Source of the DNA: Forficula auricularia
Lineage: Eukaryota > Arthropoda > Insecta > Dermaptera > Forficulidae
Reading direction: 5' to 3'
DNA length: 64,000 nt
Assembly: GCA_024734495.1 (NCBI GenBank)
Contig: JALMQS010000916.1
Span: forward strand, 1,116,001 to 1,180,000
Numbering within the stretch: position 1 is the stretch's first letter; every line of letters begins with the position of its first letter. This document shows positions 10,627-22,109 of the stretch, piece after piece. Under the pieces are notes generated by a model. That model was not told the origin of the DNA. It saw nothing but the letters and a program-made list of their open reading frames with translations, and ran no database searches. The translations under genes and the position numbers were made by a program.

Positions 10627-11035
10627 TTAAGGTACCGCAAAGCTTTAATATTGTTAAAATTTTGAAAATATTGAATTTTTTTTTTTGAAAAATATTTTTA
10701 ATGTTTTCTTCTGCATGTAGCCAAAATGTAGTTTGTAAGACAAGAAAACGATATAAAAATTATTAATATTACAAACTAGCAATTTGTTGGAAAATCATTC
10801 GAAATAATAGTAAAAAATTGCACTTTAACAAATTGTGTCATTCTTGCGATAAGCTATCACATCCAATCACTGTCTCAAAATTTTTTATGATCTTTTTTTA
10901 CATCAATTAACATTTATTTTGTGGTATTACAATAACAATTTATTGTTTTTACAAACAAACACACAAAAATATGAACCTAGCCAATTCTAATAATTTATGA
11001 AACTTTATCGTACCTCAATACATGCTCTAATGACT
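10627..11035. other. AT-rich non-coding sequence, nothing recognised
   Basis: No coding potential, paired ends or RNA gene recognised. Confidence 0.4.
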
Positions 11036-11668
11036 TTTTAACCGACTTCAAAAAAAGTAGGGGGTTCTCATCTGACTGATTTTTTTTTTGTGCCTTTGTT
11101 ACCTCATATCTCCGCCAATTAGAACTGATTTTGAAAATTTTTTGCATTTTTTTCCAGTCTACGTTCCAATTGGTCCCATTTTTTTCGTAGGTATTATTAG
11201 ATCTTTTTTGTTAGGTTTGTTCAGGACTAACTTCTTTGTTTATGAACCGATTTCGATGATTCTTTTTTTATTGGAAAGGGGGTATCTTAGGGATGATGCA
11301 ATATTAATTTGGTCAAGTTCTTATGATAGGATCACTATTAATAACATCACTAAAAAGAGAAAAAATACAAATTTTAAGAAAAAATAAAAAACCGACTTCA
11401 AAAAAATTAAATGAAACAAATAAAATACACTAAAAGTTATAAAATAATTATTATCTTATTTAGTTACAACTAAACGACGAAATATTAACATGAAATTACT
11501 TTTTTAAGTCGGTGCCAAACATATACCTTTTATGAATCGCACTCGACGGATCTTACTTAGTACGTTAATATTTCGTCGTTTAGTTGTAACTAAATAAGAT
11601 AATAATTATTTTATACCTTTTAGTGTATTTTATTTGATGCATTTAATTTTTTGGAAGTCGGTTTTATT
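11036..11668 (+). mobile_element. ACCGACTTC composite element (copy 1)
   Basis: The left end TTTTTAACCGACTTCAAAAA leads into a stretch with repeated phrases of the type ACCGATTTYGATGATT. An inner palindrome from about 11388 to 11668 follows, whose arms start AAAACCGACTTCAAAAAAAT and contain TTACAACTAAACGACGAAAT. Four relatives lie at 23187, 28915, 45531 and 60224. The open frame 11088-11387 is periodic repeat sequence, not a supported gene. No transposase is visible. Confidence 0.75.
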
Positions 11669-11753
11669 TTTTTGTTAAAAATTTTTTATATATTGTTTTT
11701 GACTTTTCTACTACTAAAGGCAACTTTTCCACGCTATTACAAACAACAAATAT

Positions 11754-12126
11754 CTGGCGTGTTCACTACGACTTTTCACATTTTTATTTATTTGAAATCA
11801 TCGCGACACTACTAATTTACACCCTCCTTTATTTCGTTTTCTTGTTTTTTTCAAAAACGACTTAACAATTTTTTTTAAAAACTAGTGCATTTATAAAGTG
11901 TCATGATTTAATAATTGTGTCAAATTTTCAATCCGATTAAAAATTTGACACAACTATTAACTCATAACACTTTATAAATACACTAATTTTTAAAAAAATC
12001 GTTAGAGTCGTTTTTGAGAAAATCAAAAAGAAAACGAAATAAAGGAAGGTGGTGTACTCTAAATTAGTAGTAACGCGACGACTTCAAATAAATGAAAATG
12101 TGAAAGTTGTGTGGTGAACACACCAG
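11754..12126. mobile_element. near-perfect long palindrome, CTGGYGTGTTCAC termini
   Basis: Arms of about 180 bases (11754-11935 and 11945-12126) are inverted copies with only a short spacer. Matching blocks include TTTATAAAGTG, TTTATTTCGTTTTCTT and GTGTCAAATTTT. This is a foldback/MITE-type structure. No target duplication is evident and no superfamily can be named. Confidence 0.75.
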
Positions 12127-12343
12127 TTGATTTTCCTTTCTTGATCTGCATTCTCAGTATTAAATAGCATAGTTGAACATCTTTAATTTTATTTGAGAAC
12201 AATGGCCTTTTAAGGTTAAAGAATACCTATGAAATCTTTAATCTAGTTATTTATCACAAAGTCAAAGGCATTGAAAATTTGATTAGCTGTTGGACTCCGA
12301 AAAATGGGGTGCATGGCCTATGAAAGCTGTTTTTATAATTATA

Positions 12344-13352
12344 CTAGCTGACGACCGGGCCTTCGGCCCGGCGTCACCTAGCCCCTGGCGGGGAGCGTCT
12401 CGTTCATACCAATTTAATAATTGAAATTTAAAATCTTACTGTAAGTATCGAAAGAATGTGCTGAATGAAATTGATTCAAAAATAAGGAAGAATAAGGAAA
12501 GATTTATTTAACACATTGCCTAAGCACGATCACTATCTGACCAATCAGAATCGTTCTAATAATTTAACGCTTTGGCATTGGCTATGCACTGGCCAATCAG
12601 ATCGTTTCCACATACATATCCACATACTTTTCTATTTTATATATATAGATATTTTCAGACGTTGTTATGATAAATTTAACAATCACGAACAGATGTTTTT
12701 CATTTAAAAAAATAAAATGACAAGCTTATATTAAAAATAAGATATGTGTATGCCAATTTAATTACCATAAATAAAAAAATTAAATTTTTCCCAATTTGAG
12801 GGCTTCTATTTCCAAGGATATAAAAGTTACTTTATGTTACTTCTTGGTGAAAGTAAATGATACCCTTAACCTTTTTATATGAAATTGAAATTGATTCACG
12901 GATAATCTCCGCCCACTCCAGACCCCTTGACCTTGAAAGCTGAAATTCTTATTACTCTAACGTACAAAGAAATAATTTTTAAAAATTCACCCTTTTAGAA
13001 GTGAAAACCAACCAAAACTACGTGTGAAATTTGGTTTCGATATTCACCCTAGTTTTTGAGCTAGCTCGTCCACAAAATTTGGTAACGCACAGACTAACTA
13101 ACAGACAGACTAACAGACTGACTAGCTAACAGACATTTTGACAAAACAATTATTATCTCGAAAAATATAATTTTTTCGATGTTCACCTACTAGAGCTTTT
13201 TTGTAGAGCGAAATGCCATGGTTTCGCTCAATTTTTTTAAATCAAAATAGTTTCAGCCGTTTTCGAGATATTTCGAAAAAAAAGAAGGGAAAAAACACTA
13301 TTTTCATGCACGATTACAATACTTGACCATATGCTATAAGGTAAAGTAAAAA
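12344..13352 (-). mobile_element. Helitron-like non-autonomous element
   Basis: On the minus strand the element ends in a 7-bp GC hairpin (CCGGGCC-GAA-GGCCCGG, plus positions 12355-12371), a 7-base spacer and CTAG followed by T (plus 12344-12347, T opposite 12343). That is the 3' terminus expected of a Helitron. The other end begins TTTTACTTTACC, a start shared by fragments at 8.8, 15.7, 18.5 and 30.4 kb, which often have TC just before it. No target duplication is expected and none is seen. No RepHel ORF is present, so this is non-autonomous. The frame 12516-12707 is not a gene. Confidence 0.6.
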
Positions 13353-14178
13353 AATTGTTATTCCCAAAAAAATTCTGAGTACCTAGGGGGCTGTTTACGA
13401 TACGATTTAAAATTTGTTTTATTTTTATATTTTAATAAATCTCCCCCCTCAAGGGTTGATTAGCCTACAATATTAATATAATTCATTTACCGAGATGCAA
13501 TTAGGAAAGGTAACGTTTTTTCTATAATTTAATGATAATATTAAATAAAATTTGGCAAACAAATGAAAAAACATTTCTCGGAAAATGATAAGCTGCCGGC
13601 CGGGCAGCCAGGCTGCGCTCGGGCTCAGTCTTTACTGTTAAGTGACTGTGAGCGCATGGGGTCACCCGCCATTCCTTGCCGTCTCGTTTTCAAGGTAATC
13701 ATTCACTTTCATCTAGTTTCTCCACTAAAATCATAACATCACATATTCTACATCATTCCTTTTGTTGTCAATTATTTATTAAAACAAAAAGTGGAGAAAT
13801 ACGATAAAATAATGTACATTAATTACATTATTTATTACTCAATGACCAAAAAAATGTTGCCGTTTAATGATGTTAATCTTTATTATTTGGGAAATTTATT
13901 ATAGATATAAAAAGCTATGACTGAAACAAGTGCTTTGACATTTTTAAATTTAAGATATTTCAAAATGTGAACGTCTCATATTATACATCATTTCTTTGAT
14001 TTAGGTATATATTTAAAATTATTTATTCCTTCGGATTGGATTTTAAAGAAATAAATGAATAAATAACTAAACTGATCTGTAGATTCTAGAGAACACGACA
14101 TTCACTTTTCTTTTCCTCTTTAATTAGAAATCAACAATTTTTGAATTTTTCAAATAATAGAAAACGGAACATCAATAT
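13353..14178. other. non-coding sequence with a small GC-rich patch
   Basis: Bases about 13590-13690 are GC-rich and contain a short hairpin (GCTGCC-GGCCG-GGCAGC). They do not match a known terminus. The rest is A/T-rich with nothing recognised. Confidence 0.35.
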
Positions 14179-14299
14179 TTTAATCAAATTTAGCGAACGC
14201 GGTGTTGGTTTATAGTGAAACATTGTTAAAATTAAATTAGGTTGGAGTGGTGGTATTTCACAAGGAGGAAAAAATTAAAATACAAAGATTTTTTTTAAG

Positions 14300-14345
14300 T
14301 TTACTCTATATATTTCAAGCTCTTAACTCATCGTCAGGAGAACAT
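14300..14345 (-). ncRNA. hammerhead-type motif, CTC/GAG stem I family (degenerate)
   Basis: On the minus strand CTC precedes CTGACGA (plus 14331-14337). An extra T, a GAGTT-AAG-AGCTT stem II with wobble pairs, and GAAA (plus 14313-14316) follow. Next come the palindromic ATATAT, an A at the cleavage position and GAG, which pairs with the CTC. It is the same family as 51578 and 53429. Confidence 0.4.
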
Positions 14346-14431
14346 TGATTGAACTTAATTTGATTTCAATATTTTATATATAAGGTCGCCTACTGTATTA
14401 GATACCCCTCAAAATAAGTATAAATTGTTCC

Positions 14432-14532
14432 AATTGAAGGAGACAAAAAAGAGTGGGCCTTCTGCTGGAAAAATAAATTTTTTATTTATTTTTACAGCAT
14501 AAGACACATTCTTTTATTGTCTCCTTCAATTT
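14432..14532. repeat. inverted pair of ribozyme-element 3' ends
   Basis: The left arm AATTGAAGGAGACA... and the right arm ...TTTATTGTCTCCTTCAATT are inverted copies of the 3' terminus of the element at 8091-8258 (shared block GACACACTCTTTTATTGTCT). The two units are joined with their 3' ends outward. Confidence 0.65.
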
Positions 14533-15921
14533 ATAAAAATTCTGCTACTCTCGGCAAAAAGAAATTTTCAATTTAATTGTTCTAAATGTTAAAGTGACAT
14601 TAATAGACACATGAGCGGTATATATTTAGTTTAAATCGACATTATTCATATCAAAAAATAAAAATTAATAATAATAAATAAATCCAAAGCAATGTGGGAT
14701 TTTATCTCTGTTGGTAATTGATTAATTCATGGGTTGATTTCCACTCTTTTCCGCTTAAATTCATTTCATTCTGATCAAATATTAATTAGAACATTCAATA
14801 TTTTCGATTCTCAAACATAATACATAGCATTATATATATGTATATTTTTTTTTAATTGTAATTTTTCTGGCTGTTGATGTTTGTTGTTTTTTGTTTTAAA
14901 AATTCACTGATGAATGCTTAATTTTCTTCTCTCTTTGTTATATTTCGTTCTACTAATTAATATTAACCAATCCCCATTTGAAATTAACAAAAAATACAAA
15001 AATAAAATAAAAACACGGATCCATTTAATGATTCAAGATGTTAACAACCGTGTATCATAATGATGATGATGATGGTGTTGTTTGACGATGATGACGTTGA
15101 TATGAATAGGGTGAGGGGGTGTCAAAAACAAAAACACCCCACCCCTATTCAAACTCTCTCTTTGGGCTTTATTCCAATTTTTTCAAAACTATTTTTTTTT
15201 TATTTATCTCCCTCTAAAGTGTGCGTGTGTGTGTGTCCATGTGTATATATTTATTCGTCTGTTTGCTGTTTGTTGATGATCAAACATCATATGTTGTCGT
15301 CGTTTACTCCCATGTGAGTTGACCTGAATAATATTATTATATAAACAGCGAACAGAAAAAGAGTCAATCCATTCATTCAATGTTTGTTATATTTACAAAA
15401 GATATTTAATAGAAAGAAAAAAATTAGACGCTTTTAATTTCAAATAAATCTTCAATATATTAAAAGATATTTTAAAAGATTACATTCAATCTTTTTCTTC
15501 TTCTCAGACATTTACCATACTAATAGTCAGTTGGATTGGATGACCTTACTTAAAAACGAATATTCATTCAATTGAATCTATATGTTATGCTCATGAGGAA
15601 AAATATATATATATAAAAGTGAACATGAATGCCAAGGCTACTAAACTATAGTCTGTAACAACAAAATTATATATAGCATGGTATAGCATAGGTATTATAA
15701 ATACCAGGTGTCTGTTAATTTTTTTACTTTACCATACAGGGTAGGGTTAAATATTGCAATCAATATTGCAACTGTGCATAAAAAAGTGTTATTTTTTATT
15801 CGTTTTTTGGAAATATCTCAAAAACGGATGAATCTATTTTGATAAAAAAAATTATATAACAAAAAACAAAAACAAAATAAAATTACCATACACTATACCT
15901 ATATACCGTATATGTGCATTA
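14533..15921. other. mostly unique AT-rich sequence, Helitron-like fragment near the end
   Basis: No gene. Bases about 15060-15085 are a short GAT/ATG repeat and about 15220-15250 a GT-rich run, which make the open frame at 15060-15317 look artificial. Bases about 15726-15862 match the 5' segment of the Helitron-like family (TTTACTTTACCATACAGGGT and the AAATATCTCAAAAACGG block). Confidence 0.4.
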
Positions 15922-16702
15922 GGGTGCTCCTTATTTTGAATATTTTCGAATATTTACGCGAACATGGGCTTATATGGTTAGAAATAAACAAAACAAATAT
16001 CCCTCAAGTTTCAAGTTTCTATCTCAATTTTGACCTAGTGCTACACAGCGATTAAGTTTTCCATCTAAATAACATTGGCATTGAATGATCAATTTTTTAT
16101 CCCGGCCAAAGTAATATTCAAAAAATTTGAAACTCTGTAGACTTTATTCTTATTATAGTAGCTATCCCTCAGAAATTTTACAGATTTTTAGTTATCATAA
16201 TGTTGGAGTCTATAACTTACTAATACTAAGATTATATAGTAGTATTTTATCTAGATGTAACTACAAAATTGTAATAGCTAAAAATCTGTAAAAATTCTGA
16301 AGGATAGCTACTATTATAAGGATAAAGTCAAAAATTTGAAACTCTGTAGACTTTTGGAGTTACATCTAGATAAAATACTGCTATATAATCTTAGTATTAG
16401 TAAGTTGTAGACTCCAAATTATAATAGCTAAAAATCTGTAAAAATTCTGAGGGATAGCTATTATTATAAGGATAAAGTCTACAGAGTTTCAAATTTTTTG
16501 AACTATTACTGCTATAAAAAATTGATCTTTCAATGCCAAAAATCCCATATTATTTAGATGGGAAACTTAATCGCTGTGTAGCACTAGGTTAAAATTGAGA
16601 TAGAGACTTGAAACTCGGGTGATATTTTTTTTTTATTTATATCAAACCATATGAGCTCCTGTCAGCGTAAATATTCGAAAATATCCAAAATAAGGACCAC
16701 CC
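15922..16702. mobile_element. TA-flanked foldback element (copy 1)
   Basis: Starts GGGTGCTCCTTATTTTGAAT and ends with the inverse ...AAAATAAGGACCACCC, with TA at both outer edges. The arms carry AACTCTGTAGACTTTAT and TCTATCTCAATTTTGACCTA blocks in opposite directions. A second copy is at 34944-35515. TA flanks suggest a Tc1/mariner-type MITE. There is no ORF. Confidence 0.75.
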
Positions 16703-18486
16703 TAATGTGCATGTCTATTTGCAACAAGCTGAGGACACCCTCTTTTATTGTTACAAGTCAAAGTAAAAAAAAGGGTATTTTTAAAAAATTAAATTCTCTT
16801 GAAAATGACGTTGTGTGAAGGCCCCAAATTTCTCTTTTTAGCTGGTTTTTTGTAGCAGCTCAATTTCAACCAAGCACTTAAAATCTGAAAAAATCCAATT
16901 ATTTCCTTCATTTAGTGTTGTCTCGTTCATTCAACTGACTTTGTGACTTTAATGCCTTTGATTTTTTTTATACTTTGAATAAAAGTATTTTTTGTATAAT
17001 GTTAGTACTTAATTGAATCCCGACCTTCTGATATACTTTGAAAGAAAAATTGGCACTTCATAAGATAGAGGTTCTTAAATTTAAACAGTGAAATTGATAA
17101 TTATCTAACATTTTAATATAAAAAAGTGAACTTCTTATATCCATCTGTGAGAATGAAGTAACCTGATCAAATGATTCTAATAATGAAAAAAATTTCATCC
17201 CTTCATAGACAGAGCCACTTGCATCCCTTGTTGCTGCTTATTCTCTTCCTGATCCAGCACCAACTCTCCTCATAATTCTTGATGACATGCAAAGTTCATT
17301 GTTGTTTGTTTGTTGCATCTGTTAGGCTTCGTTTAAATGAACGCTTTGGCCGGTGTCTGTCAGCTCATCTGCCATTCTAAATAAGATTACTTCCTGTTGA
17401 GCGGACCTGTTTTTATTCAGTGCATAGGGAGTGGATTAGCCCTTTTTAGGTGGGGTTGGGCTGTTCGGCCCTTTTGTTCATCTATCTATAGACTTACGGG
17501 TGGAACTAAATAGCCCTTCCCTCCGTTCTGCTTCTCGGTAACATGGGCGAGGGAGGTGTTCGATTGGCGTTGTTGTTGTTGGTTTGACACCCCCCGTTGT
17601 TCATTCATGACCTCTCCTGTCATTAGAAGCTGCTTAAACATTTAAGTTTACACCCTTGCTCCCCCCTCCGCCGTTATTATCTCCGACCTGACTCCCATAT
17701 GGCACATTTAACTATACATTTGTAATCTCTGAATAGAAGCGAACAACCTGCTTTATTGAACTCACACATCTTAATTCAAATAAATCGTCCTTCGCTTAAC
17801 TACTAGGGAAGAGTTTTAAATTGCCATTCAATACTTGTTTGACTTGTCATAATTCTTTCTAAAGCGATCTTTACATCATCCAATTTACATTACACTAAAT
17901 TAATGCTGCAGTACTAGCGAAAAAAGAGCACACTCTTTACTCAGTTTCTAGCGCTATGTAAATATACTATTTCAATTATGACAAATATCAAAAAGTTGAA
18001 TTCACTTTAGCCTTGGTATCAAGATAAATTTTAATCAATAAAAAAAAGCACAGAAAATGATGAGTAAAGGAATATTTACCGTTAAGAAAAAATAGACTAA
18101 TATGAACATGAACGTATTGAAGCTGTCAGATTCGGAAAACTTTTTAAGATTGGAATTACTCACTTGTTTCACAGGACACTTTATTATAACAGCTTACATG
18201 GATTCTTAAATATTAATCATTAAGCACAAAGTCGATGCTTATTATATACTAGTATGTCATGTGGCCATACCATACACCCCTTGTCCCCCGCATTTTCGGG
18301 AAGCTAATTTTTGCATTGGTAGGTCTCTAAATACTAACAGAGCGTATTTTAAATTTCAATGATTTTGAGCAATTTTCAAGTTTTAAAATCAGATGCTAAT
18401 GAAAATCGTTTCATAATGATTTCTCTATTGATTTTTGGAATAATATATACTGATTATTTTGTGTATCTTTCATTGTATTTCCTTTT
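16703..18486. other. non-coding, with a unique GC-raised island at about 17200-17750
   Basis: No ORF of interest. The stretch 17200-17750 is of mixed composition and repeat-free (for example TTTGGCCGGTGTCTGTCAGC), unlike its surroundings. It is a regulatory-element candidate by inference. Confidence 0.35.
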
Positions 18487-19110
18487 TACTTTACCATACA
18501 GGCTATTGTCGAGTATTGTAATAATGCATGAAAAAAGTGTTTTTTTTGCTTCTTTTTTTCGAAATATCTCAAAAATGGCTGAAACTATTTTAATTAAAAA
18601 AATTGAGCGGTCCATGGCATTTCGCAGAAAAATTATATTTTTTTTCTAGTTAATAATTGTTTTGTCAAAATGTCTGTTAGTCTGTTAGTCCGATTGTTAG
18701 TCTGTGCGTTATTTTTGTGGACGAGCTAGCTCAAAAACTAGTGTGAATATCAAAACCAAATTTCACACGTAGTTTTGGTGCATTGAGATTAAGAGCTGAT
18801 TAGATTTTGGTGCACATCGACCCAAAATTAAGGGAGGTGGAGAGGGGTGAAAAATTAAAAATCTAGGCCATTTGAGAAAACTCAACCAAATTTTGTATAC
18901 ATAATCACTGGACCCCCAGAAGTCTAAAAATGAAAAAACTAACAGCCCAAAATGGGGGGTTTAGGCTTAGAAAATGCAAATCTAGGCCCTTGTATCAAAC
19001 TCAACCAAATTTTGTATACATCATCAGTGGGTCTTCAGAAGTTAGGGGTCAGGTTGTATGGTAAAGTCAAGTGGATGGCCACATCAGAACGTGTCAGTTT
19101 ACTATATTTA
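18487..19110 (+). mobile_element. Helitron-like 5' segment joined to a second repeat
   Basis: Bases 18487-18780 match the 5' half of the element at 12344-13352 (TTTACTTTACCATACAGG, GAGCGGTCCATGGCATTTCG, a GTTAGTCTGTTAGTC run, GACGAGCTAGCTCAAAAACT). From about 18785 another repeat follows, with the phrase AACTCAACCAAATTTTGTAT twice, ending in TGGTAAAGTCAAGTGGATGG. That second repeat recurs inverted at about 30585-30810 and partly at 59200-59300. The frames 18359-18649 and 18952-19161 are not genes. Confidence 0.55.
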
Positions 19111-19900
19111 TATCTATTTCATGAAATTTTCATGTTATTTATATTTTGTTGCTTCTCTTAATTTGACTAATAATATCGAATACAAGAAGTAAGAAAATTC
19201 AATATTGATCCTCCCCCCTCATGTGGACACCCAGGTATATAAGTTGTTTCGCTTTCAAATAAATAAAAGCGCGATCCTCAAGCTGTTAGCAATGATCTAT
19301 GTTATTTGCTCAAAATTGTATTAAAACTTGTTATTCGATTTTCATAATTAAAAATAATCATAAACCTTATCATTATCATAAAAAGAGTTGAAATAAAAGT
19401 TAAAGTGAAATGGAATGGGTTAAAAAAAGGGGTGTAGGAGTAGAGGGGGTGGGGGTGGGGGGTTGAACAAGCAGAGAAGAAGACGAGGGTAGCGGAAAAG
19501 GCAAAGAAGAGAGAGAGAGAGAGAGAGAGTTCAGAAACGATTTTGATTAAATTTCCAGAATGGCGGCCCTTAACACTTAATATTACACCGAGAGGTCATT
19601 TATTCTAGGAAAGTTCTCCGACTCTCAATATTAATGATATCGAGAAAGTTACTTCAAAGAGAGCTCCAAAAGGGGGAGGAAGATTTCTTGCTGCAATTAA
19701 CTAAAGAAAATCGACCTCTCAACGAATTCCATTCCTCCCAAGACATGCAATCACATATCTTTGAGCCATTAACATTTCTATTATAATTACTATACCTACC
19801 TATATACGATATTCAAGACTAATGGGCTCTGATTTAATGGTCATATGGCATATAAATTGGTTACTCTTTTTGAAATATTAATTTTTTTCGCACTTTTTCT
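19111..19900. other. non-coding, purine-rich island with a GA microsatellite
   Basis: Bases about 19440-19760 are G/A-rich and include GGGGGTGGGGGTGGGGGG and an (AG)n run at about 19507-19528. No gene or repeat end is recognised. Confidence 0.4.
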
Positions 19901-20178
19901 TTAAGAGCCAAATCAGGTCTCACTGACGTTTCGGTCCCTCACCACATATACCTGTGCTGAGTGTGTTTAGATGTTTTTATACAGGTATACGACAACTATT
20001 TTTTAACGCCGGTTCCGAATGGCTAGCTTGGAGAGGTTGACTAGGCAAGTATAGTCTTGGTAGTTTGCCATTGCTTTCCAAGAGGAGGCGGTTGCAAATA
20101 TCTGCGGAGACTCATTCTAGAACCAGCATACTTCAGGATAGGAGAACGATACTCTGACCACTGACCCACAGTAGCCTC
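19901..20178 (-). mobile_element. tRNA-derived SINE, family S1 (copy 1)
   Basis: This is the reverse complement of the copy at 37748-38025. It shares CTGAAGTATGCTGGTTC, AAAGCAATGGCAAACTACCA, CGGAACCGGCGTTAAAAA and CACTCAGCACAGGTATATGT. The head on the minus strand has a box A-like GTCAGTGGTCAGAG and a degenerate box B. An AGAAAAAG octamer on both sides (about 19893-19900 and 20179-20186) is a likely target duplication. Confidence 0.8.
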
Positions 20179-20469
20179 TCTTTTTCTATTATATAGGTTA
20201 AATGATTTTTCCATTTAAACTTCCAACCCATGAATATATTCAAGAAAGCTCATTAAGCTTACGATTTCAATATTTTTATTATTTAAACAAAAATATAGGT
20301 ACTGGTTTTTATTTCTTTGTAAAGATCATGCTTTTTATTTTATCAATATATCAAGTGAAAGATTTCAATTTGCCGATGTTAATAGATTCAAATTTTATTA
20401 GAAAATCATAAGATGGTGGCATCTATTAAATCCGATGAAATGGAATATTTTTAATTATATGTCAGAGGG

Positions 20470-20580
20470 GTTGTTTTTCACCCCCTCGGGAATTGAACCC
20501 GAATGCCAGTAACAGCAATCCGGGCCATCTGGCTCACCTGCGGAATGCGAACCACAGGTGAGCCAGATCTCCCAGACTTT
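20470..20580 (-). repeat. SINE tRNA-like fragment with an internal 14-bp hairpin
   Basis: On the minus strand the fragment contains GGTTCAATTCCCGAGGGGGT, a box B-like region and 3' end of a tRNA-type SINE. Related fragments are near 24985 and 35840. Bases 20527-20540 (ATCTGGCTCACCTG) and 20555-20568 are perfect inverted copies separated by 14 bases. Confidence 0.55.
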
Positions 20581-21412
20581 GTGTTTTTGAGTTATCGTGG
20601 ATTATGGTAATCTAGACAGATCAATATTAGATATTATTATGGGACCTGAATGAATTTTCTACGACCTTTCGATTTTCCGCTATCGTGAGTACCTATATAT
20701 AGAAATCCAAATAAACATACATGAACGAAAGAACATTTCTCACTTTCAGACATTTCTCAAACCAAAACACAAACATTAAAGATAACAAAATTAAAAACAA
20801 AAAAAAAAAAAAAAAATAATAATAATAAAATTAATATCTCCTACAGATATTTATTTTTATTTCAAATTATTTATTTCCAGTAATCAAGCTGTTGAAGCTT
20901 TAATTTTTGTGAATAATTTTATTAAGAATTGAATTATTAGTTAAATTAATTATGTGTGATTTAATTAAAAATTCAAATCTTATTTAGTTATTGGCTAACT
21001 AGACAAAAAACAAAGTGAGAATCTAAAAATTTATTTATTATTTATTTTTATCTCTTTTATTTCTTTTTACTCCCGCGACTCGGAAAAGTTTGGGAACCCC
21101 TGCCCTAAAGTAATTTTCTATTCTTTGATACACTATTATCCCATAAAGTCAAATAAAATTTCAAGCTACTATAGGTATAGAAAATAGAAATAATAAAAAG
21201 CCCTTTCAAAATAAACTAAAAAAACAAAAAAAGAAAAGAAATTTCTTTTCAATACCCTGAAAATTTCCATTACACGCATGATTAAAAATAAAAACTTGGG
21301 TGTTTTTAATTTCAAATTTAAAATAATCGTCGATGCTTATATTCCTAATCTTGTGGGGCTGAAAATGTTTTGGATAAAAGCAAAGAAAAAATTATTTTCT
21401 GCTTTTTAGTAC
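20581..21412. other. AT-rich sequence with a possible hAT terminus
   Basis: TTTGGGAACCCCTG at about 21089-21102 has the form of a hAT right end, but no left end with the flanking octamer was found. Bases about 20800-20830 are a poly(A)/AAT run. No gene is recognised. Confidence 0.35.
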
Positions 21413-21638
21413 TTTTTTTTTTTTTTTTTTTTTATTTATTTATTGTCACCGGGAACAAAGTCCATTTAGACAGCACATCAGTAAAGTGTTAGTAGGGTTA
21501 GTGAGGGAGCCTAGTTTTAGTCATTAGAAATTTTATATGCGAGCCAGGATCGAACCCGGTCCTCCCGCTTGAACAACGTCATCAACGATGCTGAAGCGGG
21601 GTCATGGCGTTAGCCAGCTCGGCCAACCCGACTCCCCA
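21413..21638 (-). mobile_element. tRNA-derived SINE, family S2, with poly(A) tail
   Basis: The minus-strand head is strongly tRNA-like: box A as TTGGCCGAGCTGGCTAACGC (plus 21607-21626) and box B as GGTTCGATCCT (plus 21546-21556). The spacing and long variable arm resemble a Leu/Ser-type tRNA. A body of about 90 bases ends in AATAAATAAATA plus a poly(A) run (plus-strand T run from 21413). Transcription would be by RNA polymerase III from the internal boxes, with mobilisation by a LINE. Confidence 0.85.
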
Positions 21639-22109
21639 GTAAATTTTATAATAATAGAAAAAAATTTTAAATATAATATATTTTTAACATAATATCACTT
21701 TTATAATTAACGGTACAAATGAAGGAAAAATAATTTGAAAGTAATTTATTAAAAAAGCATCGGTTGTTCTACTGAGATTTTCCCTTCGATCATCTAATAT
21801 TTATCCCGGATCGGGAATTGTTCCAGTTTGCCTGTTTCTATATCAATCAAGAGGCGAGCGAGCTAGCGCCAAGCCAGAGCCAAATTGAATAATTAATTGG
21901 AAAGAGTTGAACGGCAAGTTTAATAAACAACGCCAGAACTGATGATAATGAAAGGCCTCGACCTAATTATAATACAAATTCATGATACGAAATTCGCAAA
22001 TAGAGGAAAATAACATTTATACTCCTCTAGCCATTCAACTCTAATACACACACACACACACACACATTGTTATCTTTCACTAAATACCAGAAAGCGTCAC
22101 TCCTTTACG
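21639..22109. other. unique GC-raised island, CA microsatellite
   Basis: Bases 21770-22050 are repeat-free and of mixed composition (for example GAGGCGAGCGAGCTAGCGCC). A (CA)n run lies at about 22052-22074. It is a candidate regulatory element, by inference. Confidence 0.35.

Noticed and set aside
13590..13690. Second Helitron 3' end
   Set aside because: A GC hairpin is present but it is followed by CTTA rather than a CTRR terminus at the right distance.
15060..15317. Open frame starting in a GAT repeat
   Set aside because: Simple-sequence origin and no domain.
21089..21102. hAT element right end
   Set aside because: GGGAACCCCTG fits, but no left end with the following octamer was found, so no element is called.
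21530..21638. Functional tRNA gene on the minus strand
   Set aside because: Box A and box B are good, but the tRNA part is followed by a body and a poly(A) tail, so it is a SINE head. The acceptor stem does not close.
22052..22074. CRISPR-like or other spaced repeat array
   Set aside because: Plain CA microsatellite. No spaced direct repeats of CRISPR type were seen anywhere in this eukaryotic window.
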